This document shows, piece by piece, positions 26,805-35,857 of a DNA stretch of 64,000 bases (positions within the stretch are counted from its first letter, which is position 1; the number at the start of each line of letters is the position of its first letter). The stretch spans positions 434,001 to 498,000 of the forward strand of contig NZ_JAAFYS010000004.1 in NCBI RefSeq assembly GCF_012070395.1. The letters are read 5' to 3'. The notes under the pieces were generated by a model. That model saw only the letters and a list, made by a program, of their open reading frames with translations, did not search any database and was not told the origin of the DNA. The position numbers and the translations under genes are program-made. Source of the stretch: Pseudoroseicyclus tamaricis. GTDB taxonomy: Bacteria > Pseudomonadota > Alphaproteobacteria > Rhodobacterales > Rhodobacteraceae.

Positions 26805-27497
26805 TTACTCCGCTCCGGCCTCTTCGAGCTGCTCGTCGATGACGGCGGCGAGGTCGCCGTAGGCCATGTTCGAGTACTTCTCGCCCTGGATCATCAGCGT
26901 CGGAGTGGCCTGCACCTCGTCGGCCTCCGCGTTCTCCTGGAACCAGGCGACCAGCGTCTCCGCCATGGTGCCGTCGGAGAGGCAGGCGTCGACCTCCTCG
27001 GCGTCGAGCCCGGCCTGGATGCCGATCTTGCGCAGGTTCTCGGCGATGGCCGCCGGGTCGCGGCCGCCGGCGATCCAGTCCGTCTGCGTCTCGTAGATCA
27101 TGTCGTGGATGCCGAAGAAGCGCATCTCGCCCCCGCAGCGCGCGACCATCGAGGCCCAGAGGCCGAAGCGGTCGAAATACACTTCGCGGAAGATGAACCT
27201 CACCTTGCCGGTGTCGATGTAGTCGCGCTTCAGCTGCTGATACTGGTCGGCGTGGAAGGCCGCGCAATGCGGGCAGGTGAAGGAGCCGTACTCGATCATC
27301 GTCACCGGCGCGTCGGCCTCGCCGAGCGCCATCTCCTGGATGGAGGAGGTGTCGAGCTCGGTGGCCGCACCCTCCTGCGCGTTGGCGGCGCCGGGCAGGG
27401 CGAAGTCCGTCTGGCCGGGCCGGGGCTGCATGAAGGCCCAGGAGCCGCCGACGGCAGCGGTGCCGGCGAGAAGGGTGATGGCGGTGCGCCTGTTCAT
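26805..27497 (-). CDS. DsbA-family thiol-disulfide oxidoreductase
   Basis: A 230-residue protein with a Tat- or Sec-like N-terminus (MNRRTAITLLAGTAAVGGSW) and a thioredoxin fold whose active site is CPHC (MIEYGSFTCPHCAAFHADQ). A cis-Pro is in EVQATPTLMIQGEKY. This is the DsbA/BdbD-like (thioredoxin_4) group that oxidises or isomerises disulfides in the periplasm. Its ATG overlaps the stop of the DciA-like gene by 4 bases. Confidence 0.92.
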   Translation of the reverse strand: MNRRTAITLLAGTAAVGGSWAFMQPRPGQTDFALPGAANAQEGAATELDTSSIQEMALGEADAPVTMIEYGSFTCPHCAAFHADQYQQLKRDYIDTGKVRFIFREVYFDRFGLWASMVARCGGEMRFFGIHDMIYETQTDWIAGGRDPAAIAENLRKIGIQAGLDAEEVDACLSDGTMAETLVAWFQENAEADEVQATPTLMIQGEKYSNMAYGDLAAVIDEQLEEAGAE

Positions 27498-28021
27498 GAG
27501 GTCTCTCCCGATATTCGTTTGGACTTGGTCAATACGTTTGAGCCGAGCGCCGCAAGGGCGGCGCGCAGGCCCGGGTCTTTCACGCCCTCGGTCAGCGCTT
27601 CGGCGCTGGTGCGGGCGGCGGGGTCGGGCGCGGCGGGCTTCGGCTTCGGCGAGAAGGGCGTCTGCCCCTCGGCGAAGCCGGTCGGCGCCGTCTGGGTGAG
27701 GCGGACACGGGCGATGGCGTTCCACCCGTAGCAGGCGTTGACGCGGGCGCGCAGCCGCTCCTTCTCCATCTCCAGCACCGGGGCATTGGCGCCCTGCACG
27801 AGCAGGACGAGCGTGGCACCCATGCCGCCGCGGGCATAGCTCACCTCCACCGGGCGGCAGAGGCGGGCGAGGCTTTCGCCGGCGACCTCCTCCCAGTGGG
27901 TGACGAGGCGCGCCACGGAAAAGCCGCGCGACTCCGCGCCCTTCCGGATATCGGGGGCGAGGATCGCGTCGACCTTCTTCAGGCCGTAGGTCGTGCCGTG
28001 GCGTCTGGGCTTTTCGCTCAT
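27494..28021 (-). CDS. DUF721/DciA-like protein
   Basis: A 175-residue protein with a DUF721 domain (residues ~15-105: DAILAPDIRKGAESRGFSVARLVTHWEEVAGESLARLCRPVEVSYARGG). DciA proteins load replicative helicase DnaB in bacteria lacking DnaC. This alphaproteobacterial version carries an additional C-terminal tail that is low in complexity (FSPKPKPAAPDPAARTSAEAL). It shares a 4-base overlap with the DsbA-like gene and diverges from mutY across 64 bases. Confidence 0.8.
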   Translation of the reverse strand: MSEKPRRHGTTYGLKKVDAILAPDIRKGAESRGFSVARLVTHWEEVAGESLARLCRPVEVSYARGGMGATLVLLVQGANAPVLEMEKERLRARVNACYGWNAIARVRLTQTAPTGFAEGQTPFSPKPKPAAPDPAARTSAEALTEGVKDPGLRAALAALGSNVLTKSKRISGETS

Positions 28022-28085
28022 GTCGCGGCATCTTAACTTCCGGCGATGGCGAGGCCACGGAAACCTTTGCAACGACCCATAAAAG

Positions 28086-29156
28086 ATGCGTGACGGCGGC
28101 GGAGCTTCCGGGCCCGGCGAGGGCCCCGATCCGGGCGCCCTGCTGGCGTGGTACGACCGGCACGCGCGGGCGCTGCCGTGGCGCGTGCCGCCGGGCGCGG
28201 CGCATCGGGCGGAGCCTTATCGCGTCTGGCTCTCTGAGATCATGCTGCAGCAGACGACGGTGCCGGCCGTGAAGCCCTATTTCGAGGCCTTCACGACCCG
28301 CTGGCCGACAGTGGAGGCGCTCGCGGCGGCGCAGGATGCCGAGGTCATGGCCGCCTGGGCGGGCCTTGGCTACTACGCCCGCGCCCGCAACCTGCTCAAA
28401 TGTGCCCGCGTCGTGGCGGGGGAGCGGGGCGGGCGCTTCCCCGACAGCGCGGAGGGCCTGAGGGAACTGCCCGGCATCGGCCCCTACACGGCCGGCGCCG
28501 TGGCGGCGATCGCCTTCGACAGGCCCGAGCCGGTGGTGGACGGCAATGTCGAGCGGGTGATGGCCCGCCTCTACGATATCGACGAGCCCCTGCCGGGCGC
28601 CAAGGCCGAGATGAAGGCCCGCGCGGCGGAGCTGACGCCGCGCGCCCGCCCGGGCGATTACGCGCAGGGCGTGATGGACCTCGGCGCCACCATCTGCACC
28701 CCCCGCTCCCCCGCCTGCGGCATCTGCCCGTGGCGCGAGCCCTGCCTCGCCCGCGCACGGGGGACGCAAGCCGAGCGGCCGGTGCCGGCGCCGAAGAAGG
28801 CGAAGCCGACGCGGCACGGCATAGCCTATGCCGGGCGGCGGGAGGACGGGGCGTGGCTGCTGGAGACGCGGCCGGACAAGGGCCTCCTTGGCGGGATGCT
28901 CGGCTGGCCCGGCAGCGACTGGGCCGATGCCCCGCCCGAGCCGGCACCGCCGGCAGAGGCCGAGTGGCGGGAGACGGGCGTCGAGGCGCGGCACACCTTC
29001 ACCCATTTCCACCTGCGGCTGGAGGTGCTCGTGGCGGAGCTGCCGATGGGGGCAGAGCCGGCGCGCGGCCGCTTCCAGCCGCTGAACCCGAAGGACCTGC
29101 CGACGCTCATGCGCAAGGTCCACGCCATCGCCGCCGCGGCGCTCCGCCATGATTGA
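28086..29156 (+). CDS. mutY: A/G-specific adenine glycosylase MutY
   Basis: A 356-residue MutY. Features in order: LPWRVPPGA, the EIMLQQTTVPAVKPYF segment with the catalytic Glu, helix-hairpin-helix plus Asp in LPGIGPYTAGAVAAIAF and VVDGNVERVMARLY, the four-cysteine iron-sulfur loop (CTPRSPACGICPWREPC), and a NUDIX-like C-terminal domain that recognises 8-oxoguanine. It removes adenine mispaired with oxidised guanine. Confidence 0.97.
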   Translation: MRDGGGASGPGEGPDPGALLAWYDRHARALPWRVPPGAAHRAEPYRVWLSEIMLQQTTVPAVKPYFEAFTTRWPTVEALAAAQDAEVMAAWAGLGYYARARNLLKCARVVAGERGGRFPDSAEGLRELPGIGPYTAGAVAAIAFDRPEPVVDGNVERVMARLYDIDEPLPGAKAEMKARAAELTPRARPGDYAQGVMDLGATICTPRSPACGICPWREPCLARARGTQAERPVPAPKKAKPTRHGIAYAGRREDGAWLLETRPDKGLLGGMLGWPGSDWADAPPEPAPPAEAEWRETGVEARHTFTHFHLRLEVLVAELPMGAEPARGRFQPLNPKDLPTLMRKVHAIAAAALRHD

Positions 29157-29200
29157 GACAATTTGCGCTGTATTATAGCGTCGCTGCAGGGGAGCCTCCC

Positions 29201-30349
29201 ATGACCGACGCCACCACATCGCCCGACATCTCACGCTTCTCCGCCGCGCTGCCCTTCGCGCTGTCGCTGCTGCTCCTGCCGCTGGCCGCGTGGTCGGCTT
29301 ACATGGGCGGCTGGTGGGTGCTGACGCTGCCGGCGGCGACGCTGTGGTTCTTCAGCCTGATCGACTGGGCGGCGGGGCTGAACACGGCCAACCCCGACAC
29401 CGAGACGGCGGAGGAGGAGCTCTTCTGGTACCGCGCCCTCACCGCCGTCTGGGTACCGATCCAGGCGGTGATCATCTTCGGGACGCTCTGGTACGTCTCC
29501 CACACCGACCACCTGTCGCTCTTCGAGAAATGGGCGCTCTTCGCCGGGATCGGGGTGCCCTCGGGGACCATCGGCATCGTCTACGCGCATGAGCTGATGC
29601 ACCAGAAGCCGGCGTGGGAGCGGTGGCTGGGCGATCTGCTGATGTGCATGGTGCTCTACGGGCACTTCCGGTCGGAGCATCTGCGCGTCCACCACCTCTG
29701 GGTCGGCACGCCGCGAGACGCGGTGACGGCCCGCTACGGAGAGGGCTTCCACCGCTTCTTCCCGCGCGTGCTGCGCGAGGCGCCCGTCTCCGCCTTCCGC
29801 GCCGAGCAGGCGATGCTGGCGCGGCGGAAGCTGCCGTGGTGGCACCGGAGCAACCCCTTCTGGCGATACGCGGCGCTGCAGGCGGCGTTCCTCGCGCTGG
29901 CGATGCTGATCGCCGGGTGGGAGGGGCTGTTCCTCTTCTGCACGCAGGCCTTCTACGCCATCTGGCAGCTGGAGCTGACGAATTACGTGGAGCATTACGG
30001 GCTGACGCGCCGGCATCTCGGAGAGGGCCGCTACGAGCACCAGATGCCGCATCACAGCTGGAACGCCGCGCACCGCGTCTCCAACTGGCTGCTGATCAAC
30101 CTGCAGCGCCACTCGGACCATCACTACAAGCCCGACCGGCGCTTCCCGCTCCTGCAGACCTACGACGAGACGGAGGCCCCGCAGCTGCCCTACGGCTACA
30201 CGATCATGGGGGCCATCGCGATGTATCCGCGCCTGTGGAAGCGGGTAATGAACCCCCGGGTGCGCGCGTGGCGCCAGCGCTTCTACCCCGACATCGAGGA
30301 TTGGCGGCCCTACAACAAGGGGCTGAACCCGAAGCCGGCGCGGGCGTGA
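29201..30349 (+). CDS. alkB: Alkane 1-monooxygenase (membrane di-iron hydroxylase)
   Basis: A 382-residue integral-membrane protein. All four AlkB-type signatures are present: HELMHQK, EHLRVHHLWVGTPRDA, LQRHSDHHYKPDRRF and the family hallmark NYVEHYGL. The histidine boxes bind two irons. It hydroxylates terminal carbons of medium-chain alkanes, taking electrons from rubredoxin and rubredoxin reductase. No rubredoxin gene is nearby; the flavoprotein at 40059-41267 is a possible but unlinked reductase. The ATG at 29201 has GCAGGGGAG upstream. Confidence 0.93.
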   Translation: MTDATTSPDISRFSAALPFALSLLLLPLAAWSAYMGGWWVLTLPAATLWFFSLIDWAAGLNTANPDTETAEEELFWYRALTAVWVPIQAVIIFGTLWYVSHTDHLSLFEKWALFAGIGVPSGTIGIVYAHELMHQKPAWERWLGDLLMCMVLYGHFRSEHLRVHHLWVGTPRDAVTARYGEGFHRFFPRVLREAPVSAFRAEQAMLARRKLPWWHRSNPFWRYAALQAAFLALAMLIAGWEGLFLFCTQAFYAIWQLELTNYVEHYGLTRRHLGEGRYEHQMPHHSWNAAHRVSNWLLINLQRHSDHHYKPDRRFPLLQTYDETEAPQLPYGYTIMGAIAMYPRLWKRVMNPRVRAWRQRFYPDIEDWRPYNKGLNPKPARA

Positions 30350-30400
30350 GCTTGCCCGAAGCGGCAGGTTCGCCCATATTCGAGTTCAGAGGAGGCGCCG

Positions 30401-30625
30401 ATGGACGTTCGCAGTTCCACATCGATCCGGCTCGACGGGTTGCTCGTCGATGAGGCCGAGGCGCTGGGCGTCGATCCTGGCAAGGCGGCCGAGGACGGGT
30501 TGCGCAGAGCTGTTCGGGCAGCGCGCGCCGAGGCGTGGCGGCAGGAGAACGCGGCTGCCATCGAGGACTTCAACGCATGGGTGGAAGAGAACCCTCTGCC
30601 GCTCGAAAGCCATCGCCTCTTCTGA
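30401..30625 (+). CDS. ccdA: CcdA-type antitoxin
   Basis: A 74-residue protein with a short N-terminal DNA-binding part and the CcdA C-terminal signature ENAAAIEDFNAWVEENPLPLESHRLF (conserved N..Y/F..hxxxGLPL..yR.F). It has a strong ribosome site (AGAGGAGG). It neutralises the toxin encoded by the next gene and normally represses the operon. The stop TGA is directly followed by the ccdB ATG. Confidence 0.92.
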   Translation: MDVRSSTSIRLDGLLVDEAEALGVDPGKAAEDGLRRAVRAARAEAWRQENAAAIEDFNAWVEENPLPLESHRLF

Positions 30626-30925
30626 ATGCCTCAATATGACGTTCATCCGGCGCTCGATGGCGACGGGTTTCTCGTCGATGTCCAGTCTGATCTTATCGGC
30701 GATCTGGCGACGAGAGTGGTGGTGCCACTCATGCCGGAACACTCAGGCCCTACGCCGGCGCGGTGGCTCAACCCCACCTTCCTGATCGGCGGGCAGCGAT
30801 ATGTGCTGATGGTCCAGTTCCTCTCGGGCGTCCGTCGCTCCAGCTTGCGGCCCCCCGTCGAATCACTGGCGCCGCAGTCGGAGGAGATCACCCGGGCGCT
30901 CGACATGCTCCTTCACGGGGTCTGA
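30626..30925 (+). CDS. ccdB: CcdB-type toxin (gyrase inhibitor)
   Basis: A 99-residue CcdB homologue with the family start MPQYDVHPALDGDGFLVDVQSDLIGDLATRVVVPL and the motif LNPTFLIGGQRYVLMVQFLSGV. The C-terminal residues that bind gyrase in F-plasmid CcdB (Trp-Gly-Ile) are replaced here by LLHGV, so target binding may differ. Chromosomal ccdAB pairs can act in stress tolerance or plasmid exclusion; function here is inferred. Confidence 0.9.
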   Translation: MPQYDVHPALDGDGFLVDVQSDLIGDLATRVVVPLMPEHSGPTPARWLNPTFLIGGQRYVLMVQFLSGVRRSSLRPPVESLAPQSEEITRALDMLLHGV

Positions 30926-30940
30926 CGTCCTCTGAAGCCC

Positions 30941-32230
30941 TCACGTCTCCCGGAAGGCCTTCGCGAAGTAGTCGGTGAAGGGCTTGAGGAAGTAGGCCAT
31001 CGGGCTGCGGGCGGCGGTGGCGATGAAGGCCTCCACCGGCATGCCGGGGAGGAGGGCCATGCCCGGGGGCAGGCGCTCGATCTCGCCGTCGTTGAGGGCG
31101 ATCTCGGCGCGGTAGAAGCTGAGGCCGGATGCCTCATCGGTGAACGCATCGGCGGAGACCTGCATGACGCGGCCGTCGAGCTCCGGCGTCTGGCGCTGGT
31201 CGAAGGCCGAGAAGCGCAGGCCGGCGGGCTGGCCGACGAAGATCTGGTCGATGTCCTGCGGCTGCACCTGCGCGGTGATCACCAGCGGGCGGTCCTGCGG
31301 GATGACGTAGAGCAGCGGGTCGGCGGCGACGATGACCGAGCGGGGCGCGAAGACACGGAGCCCGTAGACGACGCCGGAGGCGGGGGCGCGGATGTCCAGC
31401 CGGTCGATCCGGTTGAGAAGCTGGTGGCGACGCTCGGCAAGGTCGATCTGCGTGTATTGCAGGTCGCGGAGGGTGGAGATGGCCTCTTCGCCGCGGGTGG
31501 CGTCGATCTTGATGATCTCGATCTCCGTCTCCGTGATCCGCCCCTGCGCCTGGGCGGCGGCGGCGGTCAGCTCGCCGTGGCGGCCCTCGAGATCGGCCTT
31601 CTCACGCTCCAGCGCCAGCACACGGGCGGATTGGGCGAGGCCACGGTCGAGCAGGGATTGCTGGCTGTCCAGCTCGCTCTGCAGGAAAGCGATCTGCTGG
31701 GTGATCGCCTGTTTCTGCGCCTCGATCCCCTCGATCTGCGCCTCGATCTGCTCGATGCGGCGTTGCAGCTGGTCCCGCACCTGCGCCTCGGAGACGCGGC
31801 GGGCGGCGTAGAGGCGGCGCTGGCCGTCCATCAGTTCGCCGGCGAGGGGGCTCTCCGCCTCCAGCAGCAGGGGGTCGAAGTCGAGATCCTCCGCGTTGTC
31901 CACCTCCGCCTCGAAGCGGGCGCGGCGGGCGAGGATCTCGAAGAGCTGGCCCTCGACGGAGGCGAGCTCGGAGCGCAGCTCCTCCTCGTCGAGGCGGATG
32001 AGCAGGTCGCCGGCCTCGACCGTGGAGCCCTCCGAGACGAGGATCTCCTCCACCACGCCGCCGTCGGGATGCTGGACGATCTGGCGGTTCTGCTCCACCT
32101 CGATGCGGCCCATGGCGATGACGGCGCCGGTGATCTGGCTGGCGACCGCCCAGCCGCCGAAGCCGCCGACGAGCAGCAGGATGGCGATGAGCCCGCCCAT
32201 GAGCGGGCCGCGGACGGGCCAGCCGGTCAC
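30941..32230 (-). CDS. HlyD-family membrane fusion protein of a type I secretion system
   Basis: A 429-residue adaptor: one N-terminal membrane helix (LMGGLIAILLLVGGFGGWAVAS), a lipoyl half (GRIEVEQNRQIVQHPDGGVVEEILVSEGSTVEAGDLLIRLD), a long alpha-helical coiled coil (~residues 85-250) and a C-terminal beta-barrel (DIRAPASGVVYGL, GRVMQVSADAFTDE). This is the PrsE/AprE-like type. The GTG at 32230 overlaps the stop of the ABC gene (GTGA), showing coupling. Confidence 0.93.
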   Translation of the reverse strand: MTGWPVRGPLMGGLIAILLLVGGFGGWAVASQITGAVIAMGRIEVEQNRQIVQHPDGGVVEEILVSEGSTVEAGDLLIRLDEEELRSELASVEGQLFEILARRARFEAEVDNAEDLDFDPLLLEAESPLAGELMDGQRRLYAARRVSEAQVRDQLQRRIEQIEAQIEGIEAQKQAITQQIAFLQSELDSQQSLLDRGLAQSARVLALEREKADLEGRHGELTAAAAQAQGRITETEIEIIKIDATRGEEAISTLRDLQYTQIDLAERRHQLLNRIDRLDIRAPASGVVYGLRVFAPRSVIVAADPLLYVIPQDRPLVITAQVQPQDIDQIFVGQPAGLRFSAFDQRQTPELDGRVMQVSADAFTDEASGLSFYRAEIALNDGEIERLPPGMALLPGMPVEAFIATAARSPMAYFLKPFTDYFAKAFRET

Positions 32231-33969
32231 GAGACACCTCCGCCGGCGGAGCCGGCTTGGGCGATTTCCTGGTGGTTGCGGACCATCTCGCGCAGCACCT
32301 CCTCCTTCGGGCCGAAGGCGCGGCGGCCGCCGTTCTCGATCATCAGCAGCATGTCGCATTCCTGGATGGCGGCGGGGCGGTGCGCCATGATGAGGATCGC
32401 CGCCCCGTCGGCCTTGAGCTGGCGGATGGCGTTGTTGAGCGCCTGGCTGCCCTCGTTGTCGAGGTTGGAATTGGGCTCGTCGAGCACCAAGAGCACCGGG
32501 TCGCCATACATCGCCCGGGCCAGCCCGATCCGCTGCATCTGCCCGCCGGAAAGGCGCCCGCCCGATTGCGTGACGCGGGTATCGTAGCCCTCGGGCAGGG
32601 CCTTGATCATCTCGTGCGCCCCCGCCCGCTCGGCGGCGCGGACGACCTTGGCGGGGTCGGGCTTGGACTCGAGGCGGGCGATATTCTCGGCGATCGTGCC
32701 GTCGAAGAGGCTGATCCGCTGCGGCAGGTAGCCGATGTACCGGCCGAGTACGTCGGCGTCATACTGGTCGAGCGCGGCGCCATCGAGGCGGACCCGGCCG
32801 GCCGCCGGCTTCCAGACGCCGGTGAGGGCGCGGGCAAGGGTGGACTTGCCGGCGCCGGAGGTGCCGATGACGCCCAGCGCATGCCCCGGCTCCAGCTTGA
32901 AGGACATCATGCGCAGGGCGGCGACGCTCTCCCCCGGGGGGATGATGGTGACCTGCTCCACCTCCAGCCGCGCCTTGGGGCGGGGCAGGGCGGTGCGCAG
33001 CTGCTGCTCGGGCACCTCGCCGAGCAGCGTCGAGAGCCGGCGCCAGCCTTCGCGCGCCCGCTGGAAGGCGGCCGCCTGGCCGACGAGCTGCTCCACCGGA
33101 GCCAGCGCCCGGCCCATGAGGATGGAGGCGGCGATCATCGCGCCCGGCGTCACCTGCTGCTGGAGCACGAGGTAGGCCCCGAGGCCGAGCATCGCCGACT
33201 GGATGAAGAGGCGGAAGGCGCGGGTGGTGGCGGTGAAGCCGCCAGTCCGGTCCGTCGCGCCGACGGTGGCGGTGAGCGCGCCGTTCCGCGCCACCTTCCA
33301 GCGGTCGAACGCCGCGCCGCGCATGCCGAGCGCCTGCACCAGCTCCGCCTCCTGCCGGATCTGGGCGCCCTCCGTCTCCGCCTTCAGCGTTGCCGCGTTG
33401 GCGGTGGAGAGGGGCTGGCGGGCGTAGATCTGGTTGGCGATGGCCAGCGAGACGAGGATCGCCGCGCCGATCAGGGCGAGGATGCCGAGCCACGGGTGGA
33501 AGAGGAAGATGCCGAGGAAGAAGAGCGGCGAGAACGGCAGATCGAACAGCGCCGCCAGAGCGGGAGAGCCGAGCAGCCGCTGCACGCTTTCCAGATCGCG
33601 CAGGGCGGTGGCGGCGGCATGATCCGACCGGCCGGAGCTGGTTCCGCGCAGCGCGGCGGAGAAGACACGCCGGTCGAGCCGGGCCTGGAAGCGGGCGGCG
33701 ATGCGGCCCATCAGCCGGCCGCGCACATTGTCGAGGATGCCCATCATCAGGAAGAGAAAGGCGACGATGGCGGTGAGCGCGAGGAGCGTCTCGAGGCTGC
33801 GGGAGCCGAGCACCCGGTCGTAGACGTTGAGCATGTAGAGCGGGCCGGTCAGCATCAGCGCGTTGACGAAGAAGCTGAAGAGGCCGACGGCCCAGTAGAG
33901 CGGGCGGCTCTCCGCCCGCGCCGACCGAAGCTCCTCCCGGCCCCGCGCTGTCGCCTCGTCCCTCGCCAT
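32227..33969 (-). CDS. Type I secretion ABC transporter (permease-ATPase fusion, PrtD/AprD-like)
   Basis: A 580-residue half transporter: six membrane helices in residues ~20-310 and an ATPase domain with GTSGAGKSTLARAL (Walker A), LSGGQMQRIGLAR (signature) and VLLVLDEPNSNLDNEGS (Walker B). It exports an unfolded protein, generally an RTX- or repeat-type substrate with a C-terminal signal, through HlyD and TolC. No such substrate or TolC gene is visible nearby. The ATG at 33969 is used. Confidence 0.93.
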   Translation of the reverse strand: MARDEATARGREELRSARAESRPLYWAVGLFSFFVNALMLTGPLYMLNVYDRVLGSRSLETLLALTAIVAFLFLMMGILDNVRGRLMGRIAARFQARLDRRVFSAALRGTSSGRSDHAAATALRDLESVQRLLGSPALAALFDLPFSPLFFLGIFLFHPWLGILALIGAAILVSLAIANQIYARQPLSTANAATLKAETEGAQIRQEAELVQALGMRGAAFDRWKVARNGALTATVGATDRTGGFTATTRAFRLFIQSAMLGLGAYLVLQQQVTPGAMIAASILMGRALAPVEQLVGQAAAFQRAREGWRRLSTLLGEVPEQQLRTALPRPKARLEVEQVTIIPPGESVAALRMMSFKLEPGHALGVIGTSGAGKSTLARALTGVWKPAAGRVRLDGAALDQYDADVLGRYIGYLPQRISLFDGTIAENIARLESKPDPAKVVRAAERAGAHEMIKALPEGYDTRVTQSGGRLSGGQMQRIGLARAMYGDPVLLVLDEPNSNLDNEGSQALNNAIRQLKADGAAILIMAHRPAAIQECDMLLMIENGGRRAFGPKEEVLREMVRNHQEIAQAGSAGGGVS

Positions 33970-34230
33970 GATGCGCTTTATCCGATGCTCCTCTTGGGGG
34001 ATCGGTTTACCCGGCGTCGGCGAAGATTGCCATAACGGCGCCGCCCCGCTCACGCGGGCGTGGCCGGGGAGAGGCGCGGTTTAGGGGGAGAGATTGGGCG
34101 GGGGCGGCGGGGAGGCGCCGACTCGCGGGGCTGTGAGCCGGCCGGCAGATGCGTCGCTTGCCCGGCGGGTCGATTTCCGTAAACAGGGCGCAACGGATAC
34201 CGACCGGCCGCGAGAGGACCCACCGCCCCG

Positions 34231-35064
34231 ATGAGAGCCAGATCCCTCGCCCGCCCCGCCGCGCTCGTCCCCGCAGCTCTGCTTGCCCTCGCCGCCTGCA
34301 CCCCCGCCCCGCCGGGCACGCAGGTGCATGACCCCTATGAGGCCCGCAACCGCGCCGTCCACGCCTTCAACATAAAGGCGGACACGGTGGCCCTGCGCCC
34401 GCTGGGGCAGGCGGCCAACGCGGTGGTGCCGGAGGGGATCGGCGCGGCCATCGTCACCTTCTCCGACAACGCGTCGCTGCCGGGCATGGCGCTGAACGGG
34501 CTGCTGCAGGGCAACATCGAGGATGCGGCGGTCAACTCCGGGCGCTTCGTCTTCAACACCCTCTTCGGCTTCCTCGGCTTCGGCGACCCGGCGGCGGAGA
34601 TCGGGCTCTACGAGCGCGACACCGATTTCGGTGAGACGCTGGCTGTCTGGGGCGCGCCCGAAGGCGCCTACCTCGAGCTGCCGCTCCTCGGCCCCTCGAC
34701 GGAGCGGGACGCGGCCGGCGAGCTGGTGGATATCCTCCTCGACCCGCTGGAATGGGTCGGCTCCGACGCCGTGGAGGCCTATCGCCGCTACGGCACCGCC
34801 GCCTACGTGGGCGAGCAGATCGTCGAGCGCGGGCAGTTCATGGGCACCGTGGACGGCCTGCTCTACGAGAGCGCCGACAGCTACGCGCAGGCACGGCTGG
34901 CCTACCTGCAGAACCGCCGCTTCCAGCTCGGCCCGGCCTCCGGTGCGGGCGGCGGGGCGGCGCAGGCGGACGGCTTCGTCGATCCTTTCGCCGATGAGGG
35001 CGCCGCCGCGCCCGCCGCCGATGCCTATCCCGACTTCGTCGATCCCTTTGCCGATCTGGAGTAG
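34231..35064 (+). CDS. mlaA: Outer-membrane lipoprotein MlaA (VacJ family)
   Basis: A 277-residue lipoprotein with lipobox LAAC (MRARSLARPAALVPAALLALAAC), followed by VHDPYEARNRAVHAFN and the MlaA hallmarks TLFGFLGFGDPAAEIGLYERDTDFGETLAVWGAPEGAYLELPLLGPSTERD. It removes mislocalised phospholipid from the outer leaflet. The C-terminal tail is odd: it contains two copies of the short motif FVDPFAD. It is followed 3 bases later by mlaC. Confidence 0.95.
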   Translation: MRARSLARPAALVPAALLALAACTPAPPGTQVHDPYEARNRAVHAFNIKADTVALRPLGQAANAVVPEGIGAAIVTFSDNASLPGMALNGLLQGNIEDAAVNSGRFVFNTLFGFLGFGDPAAEIGLYERDTDFGETLAVWGAPEGAYLELPLLGPSTERDAAGELVDILLDPLEWVGSDAVEAYRRYGTAAYVGEQIVERGQFMGTVDGLLYESADSYAQARLAYLQNRRFQLGPASGAGGGAAQADGFVDPFADEGAAAPAADAYPDFVDPFADLE

Positions 35065-35067
35065 ACC

Positions 35068-35649
35068 ATGATCACCCGCCGTACCCTCCTCGCCTCCGCC
35101 GCTGCCCTGGGCCTCACCGCCCCGCTGCCGGCCTTCGCCGTGACGCAGCAGGCAGCGACGCAGCTCGTCGGCCAGCTCGTCGCCGAGGTGAATGCCGTCA
35201 TCGCTTCCGGCCAGCCCGAGGGGGCGATGCTGGCGGAGTTCGAGCGCATCTTCCTGCGCCATGCCGACGTGCCGACCATCGCGGCCTACGTGCTCGGCCC
35301 GGCGCGCCGCGCCGCCACGCCGGCGCAGATGCAGGCCTTCATGCAGGCCTATTCCGCCTATGTCGCCCGCAAGTACGGCGGCCGCTTCCGCGAGTTCATC
35401 GGCGGCGAGGTGGAGGTGGTGACGGCGCGGGACCTGCCGCGCGGCGTGGAGGTGGAGACGCGGGCGCTCCTGCGCGGGCAGTCGCCCTTCCGAGTCGACT
35501 TCCACGTGGAGGATTCCACGGGCCGACCCTTGTTCTTCAACCTCATCATCGAGGGCGTGAACATGCTGCTCTCCGAGCGACAGGAAGTGTTGGCGATGCT
35601 CGATGCGCGCGGCGGCAGCCTCGACCGGCTGATCGCCGACCTGGCCTGA
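35068..35649 (+). CDS. mlaC: Phospholipid-binding periplasmic protein MlaC
   Basis: A 193-residue protein with a signal peptide (MITRRTLLASAAALGLTAPLPAFA) and the MlaC/Ttg2D domain: FERIFLRHADVPTIAAYVLGPARRAATPAQMQAF, YGGRFREFIGGEVEV and FFNLIIEGVNMLLSERQEVLAML. It shuttles phospholipid between MlaA and the inner-membrane MlaFEDB complex, which is not in this window. mlaA and mlaC form an operon. The GC-rich hairpin repeat at 35671-35732 follows and may terminate it. Confidence 0.94.
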   Translation: MITRRTLLASAAALGLTAPLPAFAVTQQAATQLVGQLVAEVNAVIASGQPEGAMLAEFERIFLRHADVPTIAAYVLGPARRAATPAQMQAFMQAYSAYVARKYGGRFREFIGGEVEVVTARDLPRGVEVETRALLRGQSPFRVDFHVEDSTGRPLFFNLIIEGVNMLLSERQEVLAMLDARGGSLDRLIADLA

Positions 35650-35670
35650 GTCGCGAACCGGATGCCGGGG

Positions 35671-35732
35671 AGGGGGGCTGTCTGCCCCCCGCGGCCGAAG
35701 GCCGCCCCCCCGAGGATTTTGAGGACCAAAGA
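35671..35732 (+). repeat. GC-rich hairpin intergenic repeat, copy 2 (possible mlaC terminator)
   Basis: Two adjacent stem-loops, GGGGGGC-tgtct-GCCCCCC and GCGGCC-gaa-GGCCGC, are followed by CCCCCCGAGGATTTTGAGGA and an A-rich stretch. It resembles the elements at 5951-5994 and 45716-45768 and lies 22 bases after the mlaC stop. Confidence 0.6.
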
Positions 35733-35857
35733 CAGGGCAGCCTGTGTCCGGCCGCGGTGCGCCGGGGGCGGGCGCGGCAAGTCGTGATGGGCGGGGCCTT
35801 GAGGCGGGGCAGGGGGCGCTCTAGCCTTGGGGCAACGCAACCTCCGGGGCAAATTTC

